Shown here: one piece after another, positions 16,408 through 23,314 of the stretch
How the letters are laid out: every line of letters begins with the position of its first letter
Position numbering within the stretch: position 1 is the stretch's first letter
Origin: Enorma burkinafasonensis
Lineage (GTDB): Bacteria; Actinomycetota; Coriobacteriia; Coriobacteriales; Coriobacteriaceae
Reading direction: 5' to 3'
NCBI RefSeq assembly: GCF_902150035.1
Contig: NZ_LR597508.1
Location: forward strand, 1-64,000
DNA: 64,000 bases
Program-made: the position numbers and the translations under genes
The notes under the pieces: generated by a model
Told to the model about the DNA's origin: nothing
Seen by the model: the letters and a program-made list of their open reading frames with translations, nothing else
The model's database searches: none

Positions 16408-16421
16408 ATGTTGCCAATCCA

Positions 16422-16616
16422 TTTGCCGGAAGGTAGGTTTCGGCGGTTAGGGGGGCGTCTTTTGTCAGAACGCGAATAGATGCCCCGTTAACGGGGGGGG
16501 GGGTTTCAACGACTGGACGCTATCGCGAGGTGGAGAACTACGGTAGTTTGCTGGCGCTAGCGAATGGCAGGATGGGATAATGGTGCATATGGGAATGGAC
16601 GGAATGCGAGGGCCAC
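16422..16616. other. Region upstream of PHP-ATPase with palindrome and G11 tract
   Basis: Within this gap ccccgttaacgggg (16483-16496) runs into a tract of 11 G residues (16493-16503) followed by TTT. Read as RNA this is a short hairpin ending near U residues. Homopolymers of this length are slippage-prone, and it lies 114 bp before the PHP-ATPase start. The rest shows nothing I can assign. Confidence 0.45.
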
Positions 16617-18689
16617 TTGAACAGAATCGATTTTCATATCCATACCGTTGAGACCGCCTCTGACTCTAGTGGTTTCAATTTCGATATTGAAGTTCTCAAG
16701 GACTATGTCGAGGGGGCTCATCTTGCCGCCATTGCAATCACCAACCACAATGGGTTTTACCGTGACAACTACGACCAGGTTTCAAAGGCGCTAGACATTG
16801 CTGTTTTTCCTGGTGCTGAAATTAATGTCACGAAGTTGAGTGGTTTTGGGCACGTCATTATCGTCGCCGACCCCGCCGACATAGACGTTTTTGCAAGCGG
16901 TATGGCCACTCTTGCGGGCGAATGCCCGGGCAGTAGCGACCACATGAGTTGGGAACGCGTTGTTGAGTTGTTTCCTAAGATCAGCAATTGGCTCATCATA
17001 CCCCACTACAAAAAGAGCAAGAAACTCGACTCGGCCACACTTTCTCATATACAAAGCACAACTGGCTACGACGCCCTGGAAGTAGCCAATGCCAAAAAAT
17101 GGCTCGTTGAGCGCGATGGGGCCGATGCACCGCTTGTGGTTTTCAGCGACTGTCGTCCCGGCTTACGCATGCCCGATGAAGATCCCGACGATAACATACG
17201 GCGTTATGCATACGGCTACACCTACCTACAGTGCAACGAAATGAGCTTTAGTTCGATCAAGGCGGCATTTGCAAACGCAAACAACGCTGAGATTTTCCCA
17301 GCAGACAGAGACTTTGAGATACTTCCAGAAGCACTGCCCGCATCGAGGCGCATGAACGTCATCCTTGGAGAGCGTTCCTCTGGCAAGACATTTACGCTTA
17401 AGCGGATTCTTGACGCCTATGAGCCCGAGGACAGGCTTTACATTGAGCAGTTCGAAATCACCAACAAAGCGAAGAAAGACATTTTCGACAAAAACGTTGC
17501 TGAAGAAGACAGCGTCTTTTTTGATAACTACTTCAACGCTCTACAAGATGCAATCAACCACTACACGCAGTTTGACCAGGGAGCCTGCGAAGATGCAGTA
17601 AGGGCGTATTGCACAGCTTTGGTTCAATTTGCTGCTGCACCGACCGACCGCTATTCCGAGCGGCCTATCTATAATGCTGATGAATATACATATGAAAAGA
17701 GCGACGCTGTCGAAGCGTCTGACGTGAAGCTCCGAAAGGCCGCGCGAGAATTGGCCGATGGTGGCAAACGACCCGATGTTGTCAAAGAATATGTCGACCC
17801 GAATACTCTTAGGGCACTTGATAGCAGACTACGCGAGCTTATGAAGCAAGCTCGTACTGCTCGGTGGCAGAAAAAGCAGTGCGATGCTGCAGTCGCAGAA
17901 ATAAAGAAAGAGTTGAGCAAGAAGTCGGCACGCAAGCCGCTTCCACAGGCCGATCAACTACGAGAGTACTTCAAGTATTGCTACCGAGAAAAGAGACTTG
18001 TGGAAGTCCTAGATGCACTCGCAGCGCCTCTTGATCTCAAATCTGATGAAGAATACAAATACCTCAAGAAGAGGACGCGGCAGATGCATTCGAACGCCAC
18101 TGAGGCGCGAAAAGGATGCGGGCTGACGTTGCCGAGCGGAACTGATGTGGCGGGTCTTTTCGGAGCCAAGGTTACGTCAGCTAAGAGACTCGCAGTCATT
18201 CGAAGCTTCGATGCTACTGTTCAAGCTGCGGCATGCCGTCTCCTGTTCAACATTAAAAGCAGAATTGTGCTCAACGACGAATCTAGTGCCGCGTTGTCTG
18301 GCGGACAACGCGCGGAGTATCTCCTTCTGCACCGAATAGCCGCCGCAGCGGGCAAAGATGTTGTGCTGATTGATGAGCCTGAGTCATCATTCGATAACCC
18401 GTTCCTTAACCACGATGTCATTACCCTACTCAACGACGTAGCCGAGCATGCAACGGTGTTTCTCGTGACACATAACAATACTCTTGGCGTCTCGCTTCTT
18501 CCTGATTGCATCATCTACACGGAGAAGACCAAGTCGGGAGAGTATCGCGTTTACTCCGGTGAGCTCTCTGCCACTAAGCTTATAGATGCATACGGAAACA
18601 CCTGTGATCGCAAAGAGGTGATGCTCGATACAATGGAAGCTGGACGCATCGCCTATCTTGAAAGGAGGACCCACTATGGACTTGCTTAG
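16617..18689 (+). CDS. PHP-domain/ABC-type ATPase fusion (TrlF-like), candidate defence protein
   Basis: A 690-residue two-domain protein. Residues 1-230 form a PHP phosphoesterase domain with metal ligands in order: HIH (7-9), ITNHN (41-45), GAE (66-68), FGHV (77-80), IPH (128-130) and FSDCR (176-180). Residues 240-690 form an SMC/ABC-type ATPase: Walker A GERSSGKT (251-258), a helical insert (about 300-540), signature ALSGGQRAEY (559-568), Walker B VVLIDEPESS (582-591) and a switch His (THNN). The layout resembles proteins named TrlF-family AAA-like ATPases. It starts at a TTG behind GAGGG and overlaps a small partner gene. GC is visibly lower than in neighbours, indicating transfer. A nucleic-acid-processing defence role is inferred. 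Confidence 0.75.
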   Translation: MNRIDFHIHTVETASDSSGFNFDIEVLKDYVEGAHLAAIAITNHNGFYRDNYDQVSKALDIAVFPGAEINVTKLSGFGHVIIVADPADIDVFASGMATLAGECPGSSDHMSWERVVELFPKISNWLIIPHYKKSKKLDSATLSHIQSTTGYDALEVANAKKWLVERDGADAPLVVFSDCRPGLRMPDEDPDDNIRRYAYGYTYLQCNEMSFSSIKAAFANANNAEIFPADRDFEILPEALPASRRMNVILGERSSGKTFTLKRILDAYEPEDRLYIEQFEITNKAKKDIFDKNVAEEDSVFFDNYFNALQDAINHYTQFDQGACEDAVRAYCTALVQFAAAPTDRYSERPIYNADEYTYEKSDAVEASDVKLRKAARELADGGKRPDVVKEYVDPNTLRALDSRLRELMKQARTARWQKKQCDAAVAEIKKELSKKSARKPLPQADQLREYFKYCYREKRLVEVLDALAAPLDLKSDEEYKYLKKRTRQMHSNATEARKGCGLTLPSGTDVAGLFGAKVTSAKRLAVIRSFDATVQAAACRLLFNIKSRIVLNDESSAALSGGQRAEYLLLHRIAAAAGKDVVLIDEPESSFDNPFLNHDVITLLNDVAEHATVFLVTHNNTLGVSLLPDCIIYTEKTKSGEYRVYSGELSATKLIDAYGNTCDRKEVMLDTMEAGRIAYLERRTHYGLA

Positions 18690-18972
18690 AATCAACGAGC
18701 AAGAAGGCCAGTTCCTCAAGAATGGCGTATGGATTCCGATATGTGATATTGAGCGAGATGACTTGCTTGAACTTATCAGGGCTGCAGCAAGTAACGACCA
18801 TGTCGGACTTGTCGAATGCAATGGGGACACCCCGATCAGGGATCCTATCTCTATGACTATTTACGAGCAAGTTTATAAGGCGCTGAATGACTTAGATGCC
18901 AATCGCGCAACCTACCTCGCTTCGATTGATGAAGAGTTCGACAGGCTCGAACGCGAATACGGTTTGACATAG
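18676..18972 (+). CDS. Small acidic partner of the PHP-ATPase, unknown family
   Basis: A 98-residue acidic protein starting at the ATG at 18676, 7 bp behind a strong AAAGGAGG, inside the last codons of the PHP-ATPase gene (14-bp overlap). That implies coupled translation and a fixed stoichiometric partnership. It has no membrane segment. The C-terminal third is helical and charged (DEEFDRLEREYGLT). I do not recognise the family. An inhibitor or immunity-like role or a subunit role are both possible. It shares the low GC of the upstream gene. Confidence 0.65.
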   Translation: MDLLRINEQEGQFLKNGVWIPICDIERDDLLELIRAAASNDHVGLVECNGDTPIRDPISMTIYEQVYKALNDLDANRATYLASIDEEFDRLEREYGLT

Positions 18973-19213
18973 CTAGAATCTTTGCAATCAGTGAGTTATA
19001 AGCATTGAAATGACGCTCGTGCAGAAACGAGGGGCTCGAGATTGGTGCGCTTTACAGGTCGGATTAGGAGAGTATTGGAGTTAACGAGGCGAGTCTATAT
19101 TAAGACGTAGAGCAACGTGCAAAATCAATAGTGCTGTTAGTTCGCAGAATGGGAAGAGCTGGCGGGCACAGGGGCTGATGTTTCGCACCCCCATTAATGG
19201 ATGAGCTAGATTG

Positions 19214-19340
19214 GCGTTGAGTTCATTTTTGAGTTCAACTCGAGATACAAAATGCGGCTGATTTCGGTTAATGGGGAGACGGCGGTACACCACGTAGACG
19301 AGAGGCCATGGAAGTGCACGATTAGACTACTGAGTGGGAG
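19214..19340. repeat. Dispersed ~127-bp repeat, copy 2
   Basis: It starts gcgttgagttcatttttgag and contains gcggtacaccacgtagacga, aligned over its length with 11600-11725 in direct orientation. The two copies bracket the MarR/MFS-IS3-PHP region, so recombination between them could delete or circularise about 7.6 kb. Confidence 0.55.
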
Positions 19341-19394
19341 TAGCCAAGTTAACGCGCTGATCGAACAACGCGAAAAGCGGTGCGTTACAAGCCG

Positions 19395-19445
19395 AAATCG
19401 TCTCCTTGCTCTGCGATGGAGCTGGGAGACGATTTTCATGAAGGT
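19395..19445 (+). repeat. 11-bp perfect inverted repeat (hairpin)
   Basis: aaatcgtctcc (19395-19405) and ggagacgattt (19435-19445) enclose 29 bp, with a TTTT reached at the end of the right arm. It could be an intrinsic terminator read rightward, or the end structure of a small mobile element. Confidence 0.5.
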
Positions 19446-19597
19446 ACACCGTGCTACGGCCTGTCGTACATGGTGACCGAGAGCGCCTTGCCGCGCTCGA
19501 GAAGCTCGCCAGAAATATGCTATAAAAGCTATGACAATTCATGGACGGGTGTTGCATGCGAGTCAGCTACCCGCATGACGATAAAGGAGCAAACACG

Positions 19598-19816
19598 ATG
19601 GGTGCCTGCCTCAAGGTTTGCAAGAAATGCTCGGGCGTCTCAGCCAAGGACTTCAAGGGCGTGGTCGCCAAGGGCGACATCCGGACAGGTTGCTTTGGCT
19701 ACTGCGCAAAGAAGCACAAGGAGCTTGCGGACCAGGTCTACGTCAAATACGCCGGCGAAATCGTGGCGCGCAAATCCAAGAAGAAGCTCGTCAAGGCGGT
19801 GGAGGCGCTCGGCTAG
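19598..19816 (+). CDS. Small Cys-rich thioredoxin/ferredoxin-like protein (DUF1450/YuzB-like)
   Basis: A 72-residue protein with Cys residues at 4, 8, 11, 31 and 35 (MGACLKVCKKCSG and GCFGYCAKKH), followed by a VYVKYAGEIVARKS strand pair and a C-terminal helix. This order matches the small thioredoxin-fold 2Fe-2S/DUF1450 (YuzB) family, in which C..C and G-C..C bracket the fold. It may bind a metal or Fe-S cluster. Start ATG at 19598 behind AAAGGAG; an upstream ATG in frame at 19541 lacks a ribosome site. It is a single-gene unit and its partner protein is unknown. Confidence 0.6.
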   Translation: MGACLKVCKKCSGVSAKDFKGVVAKGDIRTGCFGYCAKKHKELADQVYVKYAGEIVARKSKKKLVKAVEALG

Positions 19817-19952
19817 GAACGAGCTCGCTCTGGGGCGGTGCCACCGGATGGGCCTCGCGGCGCAGGAATCGACAAGCTCAGCGCGTTTGCCGTAAGCTAA
19901 GCAAGAAGACGCGTGACGGCAGGGAAGCGCGTGACGGCTGAAAGGAGAGGCT

Positions 19953-20702
19953 GTGCCGACGGAGGAGTGGATGGAACGGTATGGCACCGTGAAGGAGCGG
20001 CTCGCCTGCAAGGTCGACCTGGATGCCTATTTCACGGAGGACGCTATCGCCGGTACGAAGGTGGTCGTGCTCGACATGGGCGCCGTCCGCTTCCCGACGG
20101 GTTCGATCATCGCCTGTGACCCCTTGGTGTCGCTAGAAGATGCCCGGCCCTATCTCCAGACGGTCCCAGCCGGCACCTATCCGCTCAAGATCTGCGTGGT
20201 GCCGAGCGACGAGTACGGGGACCGCTACGCCTGCGCCAAGGTGGAGCTGAGCGACCGCAAGCCGATCCGCTACGAGCTGGCGATGGTGGGCGACGAGGAT
20301 CTCAACGACCTCGAAGACGGCGCGTTCTTCGGCTTCTTCGTGGATGCCGGCATGGCGTGCGTCGCGGACGCCGCGACCCAGGAGGCGTTTAGGGCGTATT
20401 GGGCGGCACGCCTCGAGGAAGACGATAGCATCGACCCCTATAACGACCTGTTCTGCGACCTGCTGGAAGAGAGCGCGCGAGAGCACCCCGACTACCAGGG
20501 TGAGTACGGTGATCGGCTTACCTGGACGGTACCCGGGACGGAGTGCGACCTCCCCATCTTCGCCGCCGGCTGGGGCGATGGCGTCTATCCGGTCTACTTC
20601 GGCTACGATGCCTCCGGTGAGGTCTCGGGCGTGTACGTCCACCTCATCGATATCGCCGAGAGCTATCGCGATCCGGGCGATGGGGACGGGTCTCCGCGAT
20701 GA
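19953..20702 (+). CDS. DUF4241-domain protein
   Basis: A 249-residue acidic, soluble protein. The central pattern (MGAVRFPTGSIIACDPLV; VPAGTYPLKICV; GFFVDAGMACVAD) is the DUF4241 signature, in which the P.G.I...DP, PPGTYP and VDAG motifs are conserved. The C-terminal strand region PVYFGYDASGEVSGVYVHLID completes the fold. Function of the family is not established; some members occur beside polymorphic toxins. It starts at a GTG behind AAAGGAGAGG and overlaps the dus gene by ATGA, so the two are cotranslated. Confidence 0.7.
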   Translation: MPTEEWMERYGTVKERLACKVDLDAYFTEDAIAGTKVVVLDMGAVRFPTGSIIACDPLVSLEDARPYLQTVPAGTYPLKICVVPSDEYGDRYACAKVELSDRKPIRYELAMVGDEDLNDLEDGAFFGFFVDAGMACVADAATQEAFRAYWAARLEEDDSIDPYNDLFCDLLEESAREHPDYQGEYGDRLTWTVPGTECDLPIFAAGWGDGVYPVYFGYDASGEVSGVYVHLIDIAESYRDPGDGDGSPR

Positions 20703-21652
20703 TCCTCTCGCTGGCTCCCATGGAGGGGCTCACGGGGCATCTGTTCCGCCGCGTCCATGCGGCGTGCTTCGGTGCGCTCGATCGCTACTACACGCCGTTC
20801 CTTGCGCCGCCGCGCGTCGGCAGCGCGTTCGGCAAGAAGGCGTGGCGCGAGATCGACCCCGAGAGCAACCGGGGGCTCGACGTCGTCCCGCAGCTGCTCA
20901 CCAAGGATGCCGGGGAGTTCGTCTGGGCGGCAGGGCTTCTCGCGGAGCTGGGCTATACCGAGGTCAATCTCAATCTGGGCTGTCCCTCGGGCACGGTCGT
21001 GGCCAAGGGCAAGGGCGCGGGGTTCCTCCGCGACCCGGGTGCCCTCGACGCCTTCCTAGGCGAGATTTGCGAGCGGTCGCCCATCCCGGTCACGGTCAAG
21101 ACGCGGATCGGCGTCGCGGACGACGGTGAATACGAGCGGATTCTCGACGTCTACCGCCGCCATCCCCTCGCGGAGCTCATCGTCCATCCGCGCGTCCAGA
21201 AGGACCGCTACCAGGGCACGCCGCGCTGTGAGCCCTATGGCGAGACGCTGCGGGCGGTACCGTTTTCCGTCGCCTACAACGGCGACATCTTCTCCTGCGA
21301 CGATATGGCGGCGCTCGCCCGGGCCTACCCGGCGACGCGCCATGTGATGCTCGGTCGCGGGATCCTTGCGAACCCGGCGCTCGCGCGCATGCTCGGCGGC
21401 GGTGCCGCCGTGCCGCGCGGCGAGCTCGAGCGCTTCCACGACCGGCTCTTCGATGCGTATGAGGAGGAGATCGGCGGCAACGCGGTGTTCCGCATGAAGG
21501 AGTGGTGGTTCTACGCCAAGTTCGCCTTCTCCGACCCGCTCGCGGCGCATCGCGCCATCAGGAAGGCGCGCACCGTCGCCGAGTACCGCACGGCGGCGCG
21601 CGGCATCTTGCGCGACGCGGACCTCGCGGGCCTCGCGCGGTTCGACGGCTGA
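20699..21652 (+). CDS. dus: tRNA-dihydrouridine synthase family protein
   Basis: A 317-residue FMN-dependent TIM-barrel reductase. It begins with the Dus hallmark LAPMEGLTGHLFRR. The catalytic-loop Cys is in VNLNLGCPSGTVVAKGKGAG, and FMN and tRNA contacts are expected in VTVKTRIG, LIVHPR, YNGDIFS and VMLGRGILANPAL. It reduces uridines in the tRNA D-loop using NAD(P)H. Which Dus subfamily it belongs to is uncertain because the protein is shorter than DusB and diverges at the C-terminus. Start overlaps the upstream stop (ATGA). Confidence 0.88.
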   Translation: MILSLAPMEGLTGHLFRRVHAACFGALDRYYTPFLAPPRVGSAFGKKAWREIDPESNRGLDVVPQLLTKDAGEFVWAAGLLAELGYTEVNLNLGCPSGTVVAKGKGAGFLRDPGALDAFLGEICERSPIPVTVKTRIGVADDGEYERILDVYRRHPLAELIVHPRVQKDRYQGTPRCEPYGETLRAVPFSVAYNGDIFSCDDMAALARAYPATRHVMLGRGILANPALARMLGGGAAVPRGELERFHDRLFDAYEEEIGGNAVFRMKEWWFYAKFAFSDPLAAHRAIRKARTVAEYRTAARGILRDADLAGLARFDG

Positions 21653-21677
21653 GGCGGTCACGCATTCCCGAACGCAC

Positions 21678-21709
21678 GGAGCCCCGGGTCCTCGCGGATC
21701 CGGGGCTCC
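21678..21709. terminator. 10-bp hairpin between convergent dus and ferritin genes
   Basis: ggagccccgg (21678-21687) pairs perfectly with ccggggctcc (21700-21709), and the loop can extend the stem. Its position between convergent genes suits a bidirectional terminator. Confidence 0.65.
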
Positions 21710-21766
21710 TTGGAAAAGGGGGGACGTGCCTTGGCGCCGGCGAGTCGCTTCCGGCGCCGGGCGGCG

Positions 21767-22285
21767 CTACAGCGGCAGCGCCGTCATCTGGGTGTAGACG
21801 CGGGTCTGGTACTCGCGGTCGAGGTCATAGAGGCCCTTGGGGTCGCTGCCGAAGAGCTTCATGTTGGTGATCATGTCGCGGGCGTTGGTCTCCTCCTCGC
21901 CCTGCTCGGTCACGAACCAGTCGAGGAACTTCATCGAGCGCACGTCGTGGTGCTCGTGCGCGACCTCATAGCAATGGTGGATGAGGCTCGTGACGTACTC
22001 CTCGTGCGCGAGGCCCGCCTCGAGCGGCTCGAGGTCGTTTTCGAAGGTCTTGTCGGGCTTGGCGATGGCCTCCATCGTGGGCTTGTAGTCGTTGTCGAGC
22101 AGGTAGCGGCGGATGGCCATGGCGTGGTCCATCTCCTCCTTCGCCTGGATCTCGTACCAGTTGGCGAAGCCCTTGAGGCCGCGGTCGTCATAGTAGTCCG
22201 CGAAGGTGAGGTACAGGTATGCCGAGTAGAGCTCCTTGTTGATCTGCTCGTTGAGCACGCTCGTTACGTCTTCGTGAAGTGCCAT
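21767..22285 (-). CDS. ftnA: Bacterial non-haem ferritin
   Basis: A 172-residue four-helix ferritin. The ferroxidase ligands are in place: Glu in NEQINKELYSAYLY, the E..H pair in AKEEMDHAM, and Glu/Gln in TEQGEEETNARD. There is no haem-binding Met pattern of bacterioferritins. It stores iron as a ferric core in a 24-mer shell in the cytoplasm and fits with the nearby ferrous uptake genes. ATG at 22285 follows GGAAAGAGGAACC; an in-frame upstream extension has no ribosome site. Single-gene unit. Confidence 0.93.
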   Translation of the reverse strand: MALHEDVTSVLNEQINKELYSAYLYLTFADYYDDRGLKGFANWYEIQAKEEMDHAMAIRRYLLDNDYKPTMEAIAKPDKTFENDLEPLEAGLAHEEYVTSLIHHCYEVAHEHHDVRSMKFLDWFVTEQGEEETNARDMITNMKLFGSDPKGLYDLDREYQTRVYTQMTALPL

Positions 22286-22441
22286 GGTTCCTCTTTCCCG
22301 TCGATTGCCGCGCGCCCGCGCGGACTGTTTCACAGGTGGATATACCCATTCCCTCCTGCGGGAACGCGGCGGACGCATCGTCGCAACACCATCACATCGC
22401 GAGCCGTCCCTACGCCGGCGGGGCTGCGTGACGCAGGCGTC

Positions 22442-23077
22442 CTATGCGGAGAGATCGAGCCGGTAGAGGTACATCTCGCGCGGGAGCACGCGGCGCTCCT
22501 CGCGGTTGCAGCGGTGGGAGGCGACGCGCGTGAGGCCGCGCTTCTCGTAGAACTGCCAGGTGCAGGAGGTGTCGGTGTAGAGGTAGAGGCTCTGGGCCTC
22601 CGCGTCCGCGCAGTGCGCGGCCGCCGCGTCGATGAGAACGCTGCCGATGCCGAGGTTTCGCGCCTCGCGGTCGACGGCGAGCAGCGTGATCTCGGCGCCG
22701 TGATCGATCTTGCCCTGCTCGAGAAGCTTGTTGTTCACGCGCAGCTCGGCGCGGGCGTAGGCGCGCATTTCCTCGGCGGCCTCCTCGTCGATGGAGCGAA
22801 TGCGCTCGAGGAGCCGGGCCTCGAGATCGAACCAGCGGCCGGCGTCGGGGGAGGGCTCGCTGCCCGCGCGGGCCAAGACGATGCCGCGCGGCGTCCCGTC
22901 GATGAGGGACACCTGCGAGAACGTCGAGTTCGCGAGGCAATAGGCCAAGTCGCGCTCGGCCTCGAGCCGGTTGTACTCCCCGTTTTCGGAGCGGGCGTGC
23001 CATTCATCGCGCAGGATGCGCGCGACGGCATCGAAGTCGTCGTCCTCGAACGGGCGGTAGCGTACGCGTGAGACCAC
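22442..23077 (-). CDS. GNAT-family N-acetyltransferase
   Basis: About 211 residues. It begins VVSRVRYRPFEDDDFDAVARI (a beta-alpha start common in GNATs). The acetyl-CoA motif A is at ITLLAVDREARNLGIGSVLIDAAAAH, with the R/Q-x-x-G-x-G/A pattern as RNLGIG, and motif B lies around LYTDTSCTWQFYEKRGLTRV. Substrate unknown. The start is either GTG 23077 (with GAGAAGG at proper spacing) or GTG 23083; I prefer the former. It stands alone, divergent from purH. Confidence 0.82.
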   Translation of the reverse strand: MVSRVRYRPFEDDDFDAVARILRDEWHARSENGEYNRLEAERDLAYCLANSTFSQVSLIDGTPRGIVLARAGSEPSPDAGRWFDLEARLLERIRSIDEEAAEEMRAYARAELRVNNKLLEQGKIDHGAEITLLAVDREARNLGIGSVLIDAAAAHCADAEAQSLYLYTDTSCTWQFYEKRGLTRVASHRCNREERRVLPREMYLYRLDLSA

Positions 23078-23314
23078 GGTCACCTTCTCTCTTGGGGGCA
23101 CATTCGTTCTAACACGTCTGCTCCAGCGAGGTGTGGCGGGCGCGTGACGGCGGAGAAACATCGCGGTTTGCACGCAGGGTGCGCACAGCCTCTCGGCATT
23201 TTCTCCAGATGGCGACCACATCCTCACGCTAAGCGCCGGCCAATGCGCTACATTAGAGGGTATCCATTGTCGCCGGGCGCCTGACGCCCGGCTTCGTCGC
23301 ATGAGGAGGGCGGC

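Larger units (their letters stand above)
15209..16421 (+). mobile_element. IS3-family insertion sequence, apparently complete
   Basis: About 1.21 kb bounded by imperfect terminal inverted repeats. The left end tggattggctacactag (15209 on) matches the right end read inward, tggattggcaacattta (from 16421), with a further shared ttggac nearby. It carries two overlapping frames, orfA and orfB. No clear target-site duplication flanks it (ggt versus ttt), consistent with a rearrangement after insertion. It truncates an MFS gene on its left. Confidence 0.8.
18973..19597. other. Gene-free stretch with dispersed repeat and hairpin
   Basis: It holds copy 2 of the ~127-bp repeat (19214-19340) and an 11-bp perfect hairpin (19395-19445). 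A promoter-like tgctataaaa occurs near 19520, upstream of the Cys-rich gene. No other gene is supportable; it marks the right edge of the accessory island. Confidence 0.4.
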
